Source of the DNA: Acinetobacter lwoffii
Lineage (GTDB): Bacteria; Pseudomonadota; Gammaproteobacteria; Pseudomonadales; Moraxellaceae
Direction of reading: 5' to 3'
Assembly (NCBI RefSeq): GCF_019343495.1
Contig: NZ_CP072551.1
Coordinates: 44,849 to 108,848, forward strand
DNA length: 64,000 nucleotides
A program made the translations under genes and the position numbers. Below, piece after piece: positions 39,263 to 48,279 of the stretch. Under the pieces are notes generated by a model, which saw only the letters and a program-made list of their open reading frames with translations, did no database searches and was not told the DNA's origin. The number at the start of each line of letters is the position of its first letter. Within the stretch, counting starts at the first letter, position 1.

Positions 39263-39766
39263 TTAAGCGTGTTCCAACTGACCCATTTGATGATAAGCAC
39301 GGTTAAAATACACCAGACTTTCTTCTTGATCGCTTTGTTGAACTTTAAGAACACGACACATGAAAACACTGTGTGTACCGACTTGCTGAATATCTTGAAT
39401 CTCACAGTCAAAACTGACCAAGGCATCTTTCAAAATAGGTGAACCAGTTTCCATCGTACTCCAATCACCGAGTTTGAAACGATCTTCTGAGCTGAATTTA
39501 CTTGAAGCAAAAGCATTTGAAAGCTGTTCATGCTGAGTACTTAGTACGTTTACAGCCAAGACTTTATTTTCAACAAAATGGGCATGTGAACGGGAGGATT
39601 GATTCATACAGACTAATAACATTGGCGGTGTATCCGTCACGCTACATACGGCAGATGCAGTAAATCCATGCATACCTGTTTCACCCGAAGTCGTAATAAC
39701 ATTCACTGCTGTGGTGAGTAAAGACATTGCATTTCTAAAGTCTGTTGCTTCAATCATCTCTTTCAT
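39263..39766 (-). CDS. Flavin reductase-like protein
   Basis: About 167-aa flavin reductase/FMN-binding split-barrel protein: AMSLLTTAVNVITTSGETGM, then HGFTASAVCSVTDTPPMLLV and NQSSRSHAHF, ending VYFNRAYHQM. It supplies reduced flavin to partner oxygenases in other systems. Its position behind mesD suggests it feeds MesX/MesD. The start is uncertain: ATG codons at 39796, 39766 and 39757 are all possible and none has a strong ribosome site. Confidence 0.82.
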   Translation of the reverse strand: MKEMIEATDFRNAMSLLTTAVNVITTSGETGMHGFTASAVCSVTDTPPMLLVCMNQSSRSHAHFVENKVLAVNVLSTQHEQLSNAFASSKFSSEDRFKLGDWSTMETGSPILKDALVSFDCEIQDIQQVGTHSVFMCRVLKVQQSDQEESLVYFNRAYHQMGQLEHA

Positions 39767-39854
39767 CTCAAATGTACATATCACGTGCTCGCGCATAAAG
39801 CTGGACAAATGACCTTGCGATGATTTGTTCTGCTTCGCACGAGACTACGTTTGA

Positions 39855-40898
39855 TTAAGCTTCTAGCTCTTTACGAACAATGGCAGCACCTGCGCTTAAA
39901 GCTTCAAGTTTGCCACGTGCCACTTGGCGAGATAGCGGTGTCATACCACAGTTAGTTGAAGGATACAGTTTATCTGCATCAACAAATTGCAATGCTTTGC
40001 GTAGCGTATTTGCTACTTCCTCTGCAGTTTCCACTTGAGTGGTTGCCACATCAATTGCACCCACCATCACTTTCTTACCACGGATCAATTCGATTAAATC
40101 CATTGGTACACGTGAGTTTTGGCATTCAAGTGAAATAATATCGAGCTTAGATTGTTGTAGTTTCGGGAATGACTCTTCGTATTGACGCCATTCATTACCT
40201 AAAGTTTGTTTCCAATCTGTATTGGCTTTAATGCCGTAACCATAGCAAATATGAACTGCAGTTTCACACTTTAGACCTTCAAGTGCACGTTCTAAGGTTG
40301 GTACACCCCAGTCATTCACTTCATCAAAGAATACGTTAAACGCAGGTTCATCAAATTGAATAATGTCTACGCCTGCTGCTTCAAGTTCTAAAGCTTCTTG
40401 GTTCAAAATTTTGGCAAATTCCCAAGCCAGTTTTTCACGGCTCTTGTAGTGTCCGTCAAAAAGTGTATCAATCATGGTCATTGGACCAGGCAACGCCCAT
40501 TTAATTGGCTGACTGGTTTGGCTGCGTAAAAATTTCGCATCGTCTACAAACACTGCTTTTTTACGAGAAACTTCACCCACAACCGACGGTACGCTTGCTT
40601 CATAACGATTACGAATACGCATGGTTTCACGCTTTTCGAAATCCACACCTTCAAGATGTTCAATAAACGTAGTTACGAAGTGCTGACGAGTTTGCTCACC
40701 ATCACTTACGATATCAATACCAGCAGTGACTTGCTCATGTAATGATAATTTCAAAGCATCACGTTTAGCTTCTAATAACTCTTCGCCTTCAAGTTTCCAT
40801 GCAGACCATAATTTTTCAGGTTCAGCTAACCAAGACGGTTTTGGCAAGCTACCCGCAGTTGAAGTTGGGAGTAAAAGTTTCGGTTGTGTAAGCGCCAT
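39855..40898 (-). CDS. mesD: Short (core) methionine synthase, MesD type
   Basis: 347 aa, corresponding to only the C-terminal catalytic half of cobalamin-independent MetE. Features are the N-terminal LPTSTAGSLPKPSWL, GIDIVSDGEQTRQHF, VDIIQFDEPAFNVFFDEV, and zinc ligands expected in AVHICYGYG (His-x-Cys) and PSTNCGMTPLS (Cys). Established work describes folate-independent MesD synthases that need MesX (DUF1852) and oxygen in Acinetobacter; the neighbouring DUF1852 gene supports that assignment. It methylates homocysteine; the methyl donor is not settled by sequence. Confidence 0.88.
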   Translation of the reverse strand: MALTQPKLLLPTSTAGSLPKPSWLAEPEKLWSAWKLEGEELLEAKRDALKLSLHEQVTAGIDIVSDGEQTRQHFVTTFIEHLEGVDFEKRETMRIRNRYEASVPSVVGEVSRKKAVFVDDAKFLRSQTSQPIKWALPGPMTMIDTLFDGHYKSREKLAWEFAKILNQEALELEAAGVDIIQFDEPAFNVFFDEVNDWGVPTLERALEGLKCETAVHICYGYGIKANTDWKQTLGNEWRQYEESFPKLQQSKLDIISLECQNSRVPMDLIELIRGKKVMVGAIDVATTQVETAEEVANTLRKALQFVDADKLYPSTNCGMTPLSRQVARGKLEALSAGAAIVRKELEA

Positions 40899-40948
40899 GT
40901 CTAATCTTCTTTCTCTAAATTCGTCAGTCTGTGTGTCAATTCGATGTC

Positions 40949-41932
40949 TTAAGCAGCTGTTTCGATCTTAAAGTTTGCTGCCCATTCATTTAAAATATCT
41001 TGATATGGTTTGATGAAGTTTTCTTCTGTCCATTTACCTTGCTTAACCGCCAACTCACCACGTTCAACACGGTCATAAACGATACGTGTCAGTGAGTAAT
41101 CGCCATAGCTCAAGCTTGGTTGATACTCCACACCTGCCGGAGAGTTGGTGTTGTAAATTTCAGGACGATAAATTTTTTGGAAGCTTTCCATGGTTGCAAT
41201 CGCGCTGATCAATTCAAAATCAGTATAATCACGGACTAAGTCGCCAGCGAAATAGAATGCTAATGGTGCATTACCACCTTCTGGTTTGAAGTAACGTACA
41301 CGTAAGCCCATTTTGGCGAAATATTCATCAGTACGTGAATATTCATCATTTTTGTATTCCACACCCAAAATAGGATGTACGTTGGCTGTACGGAAATACG
41401 TTTTAGAGGTTGAAACGCTTAAGCAAATGACAGGTTGTTTTTTAAATTCTGCTTTAAATACATCTGAATTGACTAAATGTTGATAAAGCTTGCCATGTAG
41501 ATTACCAAAATCTTCAGGTTTTTCACCGACGCCACAACCGAGTTGAGGCAATACCACACTGAAGTCGTAATCACGCACATAAGATGAAAAGCTATTGCCA
41601 ATCATGCCTTCAATACGCTCACCCGTATGATGGTCGATGATGGTGCTTTTGAGGGTTTCAATAAATGGAAAGGTTTGGCCATTGCCTTCGATATCAATTT
41701 CAGCAGAAATGATGTCGATCTCAAGTGAGTAGCGATCACCTTTAGGATTATCAACGGTCGCTAAGCTATTAAAACGGTTGTTAATCATCGCAAGGGTACG
41801 ATGCAAGTTTTCTTCACGGCTTTCCCCACGTGCCAAATTGGCAAAATTTGTGGTTAAACGTGTGCTTTCTGCTGGCGTGTAGTTTTCATCAAAACGGATA
41901 CGTTTAATTGAACACTCAAATGCTGTACTCAT
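40949..41932 (-). CDS. mesX: DUF1852 protein MesX
   Basis: 327-aa DUF1852 protein (MSTAFECSIKRIRFDENYTP...; DYDFSVVLPQLGCGVGEKPED; HPILGVEYKNDEYSRTDEYF). Known as the partner required by MesD methionine synthase. No signal peptide or membrane segments. Start at 41932 chosen because AGGTGG lies 7-12 bases upstream; an earlier in-frame GTG overlaps that ribosome site. First gene of a four-gene operon with gaps of 50-90 bases. A degraded second copy of its 3' part is at 46.5 kb. Confidence 0.88.
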   Translation of the reverse strand: MSTAFECSIKRIRFDENYTPAESTRLTTNFANLARGESREENLHRTLAMINNRFNSLATVDNPKGDRYSLEIDIISAEIDIEGNGQTFPFIETLKSTIIDHHTGERIEGMIGNSFSSYVRDYDFSVVLPQLGCGVGEKPEDFGNLHGKLYQHLVNSDVFKAEFKKQPVICLSVSTSKTYFRTANVHPILGVEYKNDEYSRTDEYFAKMGLRVRYFKPEGGNAPLAFYFAGDLVRDYTDFELISAIATMESFQKIYRPEIYNTNSPAGVEYQPSLSYGDYSLTRIVYDRVERGELAVKQGKWTEENFIKPYQDILNEWAANFKIETAA

Positions 41933-42028
41933 GGAGATTGCCACCTAAAAATTTTATAAAAAGCTAAATTTCTGAATGGCTGTATTTAAACGTGAATAAG
42001 AAAGTGAGTAAAACGATATAAATTCAGC

Positions 42029-42053
42029 TTAAGATGAGAAATACTCATCTTAA
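42029..42053. promoter_or_regulatory. Palindrome upstream of mesX
   Basis: TTAAGATGAG and CTCATCTTAA are perfect 10-bp arms around AAATA, 97 bases before the mesX start. This fits an operator for a methionine- or sulfur-responsive regulator; it does not match MetJ or SAM-riboswitch signals that I recognise. Confidence 0.5.
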
Positions 42054-42186
42054 TAAATTAAAGATTCTGAGGATTTTTAGTTATTCAGTAAGTTAAGTGG
42101 CTATCTAAAATCTTTATCTGAAATTGATAATGTTTTTTGCAACTCTACTAAAGATAATAAATCTCCAACTATCAAGTATGTGTAAA

Positions 42187-42433
42187 GGCTTTGTTGCACA
42201 AAGATTTGAAATGCAAAGCGCCCCTAATTGAGCCAAATTTAAGGCGTAACTTGGGTAAGTGGTCGACCTAATTCCGTAAATCTGTTGAGGATTGCTACAC
42301 GTGCATGGGTCTCATTCACTTGGCTATCAAAGCTCCTTGCACTGAGTTTATCTGCTAATAATTTAATGCAGTGCATCTTAGTTTCAACCAAACTTCGCCG
42401 ATGATAGCCTGACCATTTTTTCCATAGTGTCCT
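42187..42433 (-). pseudogene. IS5-family transposase C-terminal fragment
   Basis: From GGCTTTGTTGCACAAAGATT at its end, the reverse strand encodes WKKWSGYHRRSLVETKMHCI, KLLADKLSARSFDSQV, and ends TELGRPLTQVTP. The N-terminal part of probably the same gene lies on the other side of the IS110 at 43.7-44.1 kb. Confidence 0.75.
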
Positions 42434-42472
42434 ACCTGAGATACCGTCTTGGTAGTCAATCAGGTTTTGAGA

Positions 42473-43459
42473 TTATTCGACCAATAAATAATCTCTTTGA
42501 TAGGCAGTCTGATGTTTTAAAACGCCATAACACAGATGTATAAGCTTGCGCATTGCAGCACCTAAAGCACACATTTTATTTTTACCCTGGCTTAATAATC
42601 GTTGATATAAAGCTTCAATGTGTGGATTATATTTAATCGCTGTTAATGCTGACATATACAATACTGAGCGTATTTTACTGTCACCTGCTTTTGATAAGTG
42701 ACTTTGCTTGTTGACTGAACTGCCAGACAACTGATGTACTGGAACCAAACCTACATATGCAGCAGCTTGACTTGCTTTTTCAAACTTGTGCGAATGAAAT
42801 AACCCCAACAGTAATAAGCCTGATCGTTCACCGATTGAAGGAATAGTTTGCAGTAATTTCAAATCCTGTTTCAATGTTGGATCTTGATCTATGTGATTAT
42901 TTATTAACTTATCAATATGTTCAAGTTGCTGATTTAAATACTCAATATTCTCTTCAAGTAATTTAATCACAACAACGGAGGTATGAGTGGACTGCGCCTT
43001 TTCAAGTCGATTCTTTTCCTGCAATAGACTACCTAGATAGACATCTCGTCTGCCTAGTAAAGCTTTTAATAATCTGACATTTTCAGGTTCAGGCTGCCAT
43101 ATGATTAACTTTGCGGTGTAACCATAACGTGAAAGAGCTTCACTATCAGCTTTATCCGTTTTATTTAGCATGGACATGCCTTTGGCAAAGGCTCTTACTC
43201 GTGAAGGATTAGCCACACAAACCTTTACACCTGCATCATATAGATAATATCCCAAATTCTCATGATAAACCGAAGTCGCTTCCATGATTGCTGTCACTTG
43301 ATCAGGTTCAATTTTAAGAGTGATGAGCCATTTGAGCAGACTGCCAAAGCCACTTTCTGTATTAGTAAATATTTTATTTTTTCTTTTTCCAGTCAAACCT
43401 TGAGGGAAAATGCAACAATCTATTTTGGTTTTACTGACATCAATACCTAGCATAATCAT
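42473..43459 (-). CDS. IS110-family transposase (DEDD recombinase)
   Basis: 328 aa. N-terminal DEDD/RuvC-like domain: MLGIDVSKTKIDCCIFPQG with the first Asp, ATSVYHENLGYYLYDAG, and NKTDKADSEALSRYG with the DxxD pair. The C-terminal transposase_20 domain has LLQTIPSIGERSGLLLL and a serine-containing LSGSSVNKQSHLSKAGDSKI. The frame is intact. The family recombines through a structured RNA from the element end. Confidence 0.92.
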   Translation of the reverse strand: MIMLGIDVSKTKIDCCIFPQGLTGKRKNKIFTNTESGFGSLLKWLITLKIEPDQVTAIMEATSVYHENLGYYLYDAGVKVCVANPSRVRAFAKGMSMLNKTDKADSEALSRYGYTAKLIIWQPEPENVRLLKALLGRRDVYLGSLLQEKNRLEKAQSTHTSVVVIKLLEENIEYLNQQLEHIDKLINNHIDQDPTLKQDLKLLQTIPSIGERSGLLLLGLFHSHKFEKASQAAAYVGLVPVHQLSGSSVNKQSHLSKAGDSKIRSVLYMSALTAIKYNPHIEALYQRLLSQGKNKMCALGAAMRKLIHLCYGVLKHQTAYQRDYLLVE

Positions 43460-43717
43460 GGTGATATTCCTTGAGTTTAAGCTATGATTTTTATCCCATT
43501 AACCATCATCTTACCTTGTGAATACAGCATCAAACTGCTTAGTTACCGTTCAGAGTTGTATGAGGGATAAGGGCAAATTGTAGGTTTTATCTCAGGTTCA
43601 AATTTAAGATTTTAGCAGCACTCCAAACTCTACAATTTGCGTATAGTGGTAGCTAATCACTATATCAATCAAGATACAAGAAGCACTGCTTCGCAAGATT
43701 AACTGGTAGCCCATCGC
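43460..43717 (-). ncRNA. Candidate IS110 bridge RNA region
   Basis: The non-coding stretch upstream of the transposase contains an exact 11-bp inverted repeat (GCAAATTGTAG at 43573-43583, CTACAATTTGC at 43630-43640) and further local symmetry. In the IS110 group this is where the bispecific bridge RNA is transcribed. Existence and limits of an RNA are inferred only. Confidence 0.4.
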
Positions 43718-44113
43718 TACTTTTTTGGTAGCTGATTGCAATATCAATATGCTTTTATCTTCTACAAAGCGTGGTGTAATCTGGTGCTGTCCAATTCAAT
43801 CCGCAAAGTTTAATCAGACTTTGCACAAAGCCAGTGACTATACGTAAAGACAGACGGAATAAGGATTTAATCATTAAGCAGCATTGGATGGCTGCGTCGG
43901 AGTAGGTTTGATTTCGCCCTTGTTTGCCTTTTGATGGGGCATACCATTGCGTAGCTGGATCAAACCAAATGGCAATATTTCCGCGACTCATGAGTGCTCG
44001 GTTATATATGCGGACCAATTGGTTGTGCGGTAGATTTTATGTGTAGGCTTATTCATTTGAAAATTATATCGCTGAAAAGCCTTTACAGATAGGTTTGTGC
44101 AACAAAGCCGTTC
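43718..44113 (-). pseudogene. IS5-family transposase N-terminal fragment
   Basis: The reverse strand encodes YNRALMSRGNIAIWFDPATQ, WYAPSKGKQGRNQTYSDAAI, FRLSLRIVTGFVQSLIKLCG and, after CRR and a shift, KHIDIAISYQKSSDG. There it is interrupted by the IS110. The IS5 terminal repeat is at 44095-44110. Confidence 0.75.
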
Positions 44114-44233
44114 TTATTAAATTTCAATTAGTGAATTTCTTTCATCTTAACCTTAGAAAATATCAGTATATCAAATCCTTACTATCTAATTAAATCGTTA
44201 AAATATAGGGTTTAGATTTAAACCCATATAACT

Positions 44234-44902
44234 ATGTCAAACAAACTTGAACGTCAGAAATTGACTCTCCCAGCAGGTCACGATAAGCTTCTGCTTCACT
44301 CCTGCTGTGCACCATGCTCGGGTGAAGTGATGGAAACCCTAATTGAATCAGGCATCGACTTTTCGATCTTTTTTTATAATCCCAATATTCACCCTGTCAA
44401 GGAATATGAAATCCGTAAGGAAGAAAATATTCGCTTTGCAGAAAAACATAATATTCCTTTTATTGACTGTGATTACGATACAGACAATTGGTTTGCACGT
44501 GCCAAAGGCATGGAAAATGAGCCAGAAAAAGGTATTCGCTGTACCATGTGTTTTGATATGCGCTTTGAACGGACTGCCCTTTATGCAGCTGAAAATGGCT
44601 TCAGCCTAATTAGTAGCTCATTGGGTATCTCTCGTTGGAAAGATATGAAGCAGATCAATGATTGTGGGCATCGTTCTGCTTCACATTATGAAGGTATCAC
44701 CTATTGGGACTACAACTGGCGTAAAAATGGTGGTGCTGTTCGTATGCTTGAAATCAGCAAGAAGGAAGAATTCTACCAACAAGAATATTGTGGCTGTGTA
44801 TACTCCTTACGTGATACCAACCGTTGGCGTATGAGCCAAGGTCGTGATCGCATCAAATTGGGCGTGAAATTTTATTCGAATGCCATGGATGATGAAAGCT
44901 AA
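44234..44902 (+). CDS. queH: Epoxyqueuosine reductase QueH
   Basis: 222-aa QueH (DUF208) protein that reduces epoxyqueuosine in tRNA to queuosine, the alternative to cobalamin-dependent QueG. Cysteine motifs are as expected: [12 protein letters not shown] (about 20-31), [14 protein letters not shown] (about 98-111) and [13 protein letters not shown] near the C-terminus, which together hold the iron-sulfur cluster and second metal. [18 protein letters not shown] is a conserved family segment. Its stop overlaps the stop of the convergent next gene. Confidence 0.93.
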   Translation: MSNKLERQKLTLPAGHDKLLLHSCCAPCSGEVMETLIESGIDFSIFFYNPNIHPVKEYEIRKEENIRFAEKHNIPFIDCDYDTDNWFARAKGMENEPEKGIRCTMCFDMRFERTALYAAENGFSLISSSLGISRWKDMKQINDCGHRSASHYEGITYWDYNWRKNGGAVRMLEISKKEEFYQQEYCGCVYSLRDTNRWRMSQGRDRIKLGVKFYSNAMDDES

Positions 44903-46290
44903 GCTTCAGTCGCCAGATACCAATTTTTCCAGGAACTGGTTCCACGGACTTCAATGGGTACAGTTGGAATCAGTTTTTCTTTTAGAACGTCAGTCTGTCC
45001 CACGGCTTTGGCAAGTCGGGCTTTCACAGAATGAATGCATTCACGATCTCCAAACTCACAGCGATCCAATGTCGTACCCCCACAAGGACCATTCGCCAAT
45101 CCTTTCGGACAAGTTTCAGGGCAAATATATAAAGTATCTCCTAACCTACATTGACCACAACTTTCACAACCCACGACCCCTTGCTTAGAGATAAATTCAG
45201 TTTTTAACAATGCTTTTGCTGCAGGCGCATTTTCCCAGAATGAGGCCTTAAAAATAAAATGCCCCACACCTTTGGCAATTTTGGACTCAAATAGAGCCTT
45301 GTGCATGAAATGCAATTGCTGATATTTAATAAGCTGGCTAGAGGATAGTTGGCGGGAATAATAAGCTAATTCTGGCACGAGTTCATTTTTAGTCTTCACT
45401 TGCCACAGTGCATTCCAGAGTGCTTCGAGTTCCTGTAAACCATAATGTCGATATTGTTCAATATATTTTTCTAAAAGCTTTTGCTCTTCAGGCTTATGGC
45501 ATGCTGAAAGATGCACACCTGCAAAACTCAAATATTTACACATCAATATTTGTATAGCACAACGTTTATAAGCATTCTCAGTTCGTCCATCCTGTTTTTC
45601 CTGAGCCAACACTCGTAACATGTGTGGTGTAATAACAATTCCTGCGACCTTATGTTTCACCATAAAATTGGCACGTGCCAAACTAAGTGGCATAACACAA
45701 GCAAGTATATTTTGTGGGTATCGATGACGATTTAAAAAAGCCTTGGCTTGTTTTAAAGCCTCCATATCGTAACCCAACTGGGTAACGATAAAGTCTGCTC
45801 CTGCTTTAATCTTTTTGTGAAGTTTTAAATATTGTGCATCACGTTCAGCTTCAGCATATTTAAAGGGATTAAAAGCTACACCAATATGAAATCCACCATA
45901 ACACTTTGCGGCCATGACCGCATTTACAGACTCTAAATATCGGGTGCGATTCGTTCCATCTTGACCATTTGTATGCCCTTTTAACTTATCACCTGTGAGA
46001 AGCAGTAAATTTTTTTGTCCCGAAGCTTGAGTTAATTTTAAGAAGGTCTCAAAATCAGTAATATCCCGACCTTTCCCTGAATAATGGATGATTTTTTCCA
46101 CTGATGAAGGAAATGTCTTCGCACATTCAAGTGGTGGCAAATCACTATCGGCATGCACTCGATCTGCCAAAGTGATCGCACATGGAAATTCTGCTAAAGA
46201 CATTGGTACGGCAATGCCCTTAGCAGAACTTAAATATTCCAACAAAATACAAAACTGATTGTGCTTAAAATGGGAAGCAAGCTGTGACAT
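44899..46290 (-). CDS. Methylenetetrahydrofolate reductase-like protein with C-terminal Cys-rich domain
   Basis: 463 aa. The N-terminal 300 residues form an MTHFR-like TIM barrel ([73 protein letters not shown]). The C-terminus has [20 protein letters not shown] and then GPCGG, the MTHFR_C zinc/iron-sulfur-like domain seen in atypical or electron-bifurcating MTHFR partners. It probably acts in one-carbon transfer and might supply methyl groups to methionine synthesis; the reaction is not proven. Confidence 0.78.
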   Translation of the reverse strand: MSQLASHFKHNQFCILLEYLSSAKGIAVPMSLAEFPCAITLADRVHADSDLPPLECAKTFPSSVEKIIHYSGKGRDITDFETFLKLTQASGQKNLLLLTGDKLKGHTNGQDGTNRTRYLESVNAVMAAKCYGGFHIGVAFNPFKYAEAERDAQYLKLHKKIKAGADFIVTQLGYDMEALKQAKAFLNRHRYPQNILACVMPLSLARANFMVKHKVAGIVITPHMLRVLAQEKQDGRTENAYKRCAIQILMCKYLSFAGVHLSACHKPEEQKLLEKYIEQYRHYGLQELEALWNALWQVKTKNELVPELAYYSRQLSSSQLIKYQQLHFMHKALFESKIAKGVGHFIFKASFWENAPAAKALLKTEFISKQGVVGCESCGQCRLGDTLYICPETCPKGLANGPCGGTTLDRCEFGDRECIHSVKARLAKAVGQTDVLKEKLIPTVPIEVRGTSSWKNWYLATEA

Positions 46291-46310
46291 AAAATAAAGT
46301 TCAAATAAAA

Positions 46311-46502
46311 ATGATTAAAGCAGGTCGCTATTATATTCGACCTAACAGAATCAGCCCGATTAATCTTAAACAGGCTGATATAGAAAATTTTAGTCAACAA
46401 TTATGCAATGAATCTATTCAATACATTCAATCAGGCAACTTTCTCATGAGATTCTCGCTCTAATGCGAAATGAAATGCCTATTTTTCAAGAATATTTTAA
46501 TA
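46311..46502 (+). pseudogene. Small decayed gene of unknown function
   Basis: An ATG at 46311 opens MIKAGRYYIRPNRISPINLK, then ADIENFSQQLCNESIQYIQS and stops at 46463. After a shift at about 46440 the frame goes on as HEILALMRNEMPIFQEYF. It resembles the N-terminal part of a truncated protein. I do not recognise the family. Confidence 0.35.
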
Positions 46503-46590
46503 CGACTTAATGAAGTTCTCTTCTATCCATTTACCTTGCTTAAGATTCAATTGAACACGTTCAACACCGTCATAAACTTTACGAGTTAAG
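46503..46590 (-). pseudogene. Fragment of a second mesX (DUF1852) gene
   Basis: About 88 bases match the 3' part of mesX at 41009-41100 (encoding ...LTRxVYDxVERx...LKQGKWxEENFI) with scattered substitutions. It is a remnant of a paralogue or of an old duplication. Confidence 0.65.
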
Positions 46591-46603
46591 AGAAATCATT
46601 ATT

Positions 46604-46737
46604 GTGAACAGACTATTTCTCTAAGTTGATTCATCACAACATGTAATTTATAGCCATAGAGCCGGCCCATTGAGCTTTTACCACGAGATGCAATTTTAGA
46701 TAATGATTTATGGCGGTGAATAGGTTTGTGCAACAAA
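46604..46737 (-). pseudogene. IS982-family transposase scrap
   Basis: Reverse strand reads HRHKSLSKIASRGKSSMGRL, then YGYKLHVVMNQLREIVCS, matching the middle of the IS982 copy at 0.83-0.95 kb. It ends in the IS5-type GGCTTTGTTGCACAAA sequence. Confidence 0.65.
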
Positions 46738-46771
46738 GCCTATTCTAATTAAAACTTGAATTTCATAACCA

Positions 46772-47977
46772 TTAATTTACAGTACAACTATCAATAAAAT
46801 CGCCCCACCATTGCATCATTTCCATACGCTGATTAAAATATTCTGCATGATTATAACTTGCACGGGTTTTATTTTTATCAGTATGAGATAGCTGTGCTTC
46901 AATCCAATTTGATTGAAATAAACCGGATTCATTTAATATGGTACTAAATGTCGATCGTAACCCATGAGAAGTTAATTCATTTTTAGTATATCCCATTTTT
47001 CTGATAATCAAGTTCAGGGTATTAAAATGAATAGGTTTATTATTGTTTCGGGGGCTAGAAAACACATATTTTTCGCCATGAGACCAAACGAGTGCTGATT
47101 TCACAACTTCAAGTGCTTGATCAGATAGTGGAACAAAAAAATCAGGGATATCATGACCTAAAATAACCTTTCTTCTATATTGTTTAATATGTAAGGCTGG
47201 TATTTTCCATATTTTTTTATCTAGATCGAAGTGATGTGGTTCACAAAGCAATAATTCTCCACCACGGACGCCTGTATATAATTTAAACAACAGGGCTTTT
47301 TTAATAATAGGATCTGTATTAATCTGATTTAATTTAGCTAAGAAATTAGATAGTTCATCTGAATTTAAATGAGGATAGTTTTTCTTAATCTTATTGTTGA
47401 CTAATATTTTATGAAGTCCATGTGCAATATTATATTCACAATACCCCATCGCTACCGCATAATCATAAATCTGATTTAAATAACTATAGGCTTTCTTTAC
47501 AGGTTCTTTTACATTTCTAGATTCTATATTTTTAATAATCTTAACTAGATCATATCTTTTAATTTCCATAAATGGCATTAGTCCAATATTTGGATAAACA
47601 TCCTGATCTAAACATTTTTTTGCGAGCTGAATTACACCGCATCGTGGTTCATCTTCAAAGGAATTTTTAATTTTAAATTCTAACCACTCTTCACAAATAT
47701 CCTGAAAAGTTTTGATGTATTTTTTATGCAGTGGTTTATTTTCATAATTATTAAATTTATATTCATCCCGGACTGATCTGGCCTCTTTCAAGGACATTAC
47801 AGGATATTCACCCAACTTCATGCGAGGACGTTTATTTGTCCCTGCAAGTGAATAGCGGTAACTCCAAGATTTACGTCCGTTTGGTTCTACCTTCAAACTT
47901 AAGCCATCATCATCTGCCAGAAAATAGATTTTTTCCTTTGGTTTAGCTTGACGTACCTTAATTTCAGTAAGACTCAT
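46772..47977 (-). CDS. P4-type tyrosine integrase
   Basis: 401-aa integrase. N-terminal DUF4102 arm-binding domain (MSLTEIKVRQAKPKEKIYFL...GLSLKVEPNGRKSWSYRYSL). The catalytic domain has an Arg in FKLYTGVRGGELL, HGLRSTFSTIL with the HxxR pair, and the nucleophile Tyr in ASYNHAEY. Such integrases insert islands or prophages, usually in tRNA genes, but no tRNA is visible nearby. Intact. Confidence 0.92.
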   Translation of the reverse strand: MSLTEIKVRQAKPKEKIYFLADDDGLSLKVEPNGRKSWSYRYSLAGTNKRPRMKLGEYPVMSLKEARSVRDEYKFNNYENKPLHKKYIKTFQDICEEWLEFKIKNSFEDEPRCGVIQLAKKCLDQDVYPNIGLMPFMEIKRYDLVKIIKNIESRNVKEPVKKAYSYLNQIYDYAVAMGYCEYNIAHGLHKILVNNKIKKNYPHLNSDELSNFLAKLNQINTDPIIKKALLFKLYTGVRGGELLLCEPHHFDLDKKIWKIPALHIKQYRRKVILGHDIPDFFVPLSDQALEVVKSALVWSHGEKYVFSSPRNNNKPIHFNTLNLIIRKMGYTKNELTSHGLRSTFSTILNESGLFQSNWIEAQLSHTDKNKTRASYNHAEYFNQRMEMMQWWGDFIDSCTVN

Positions 47978-48044
47978 GAATTTTTAACCTAACCACAAAT
48001 GGCACTGCTCAATTCAATTATAGCAAATTTAAGCGATATTCATA

Positions 48045-48065
48045 TGATGCGTATCATACGCATCA
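48045..48065. promoter_or_regulatory. Palindrome upstream of the integrase
   Basis: TGATGCGTAT and ATACGCATCA are perfect arms around a single C, 68-88 bases upstream of the integrase start. Could be an operator or a recombination-factor site. The rest of 47978-48279 is AT-rich with no gene. Confidence 0.5.
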
Positions 48066-48279
48066 CATATTTTTATAAGTAATTGTTAAATAAAATTTAT
48101 ATTTAGATTGGTTATTCCCTAGTAACCAATTAATTAACCATTGATTTTGCAAGTCTTAAATTGGCATTTGAAGTGCAGCCTCATGTTATGACTATTCACA
48201 TTTCTGCTCTATGATTCATGGTTACTTATTAGTTATGTTATTATGTCAGGAGCGATACAAGAATTAGGGTAACCTTATT

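Larger units (their letters stand above)
42434..43717 (-). mobile_element. IS110-family element
   Basis: One intact transposase with about 40 bases after its stop and about 255 bases before its start. It lies between two pieces of one IS5 transposase gene whose middle is lost. IS110 elements lack terminal inverted repeats, so the ends given are where IS5 homology stops. Confidence 0.7.

Noticed and set aside
46772-48279. tRNA attachment site for the integrase
   Set aside because: No tRNA-like cloverleaf or repeated att core could be found within the region by eye.
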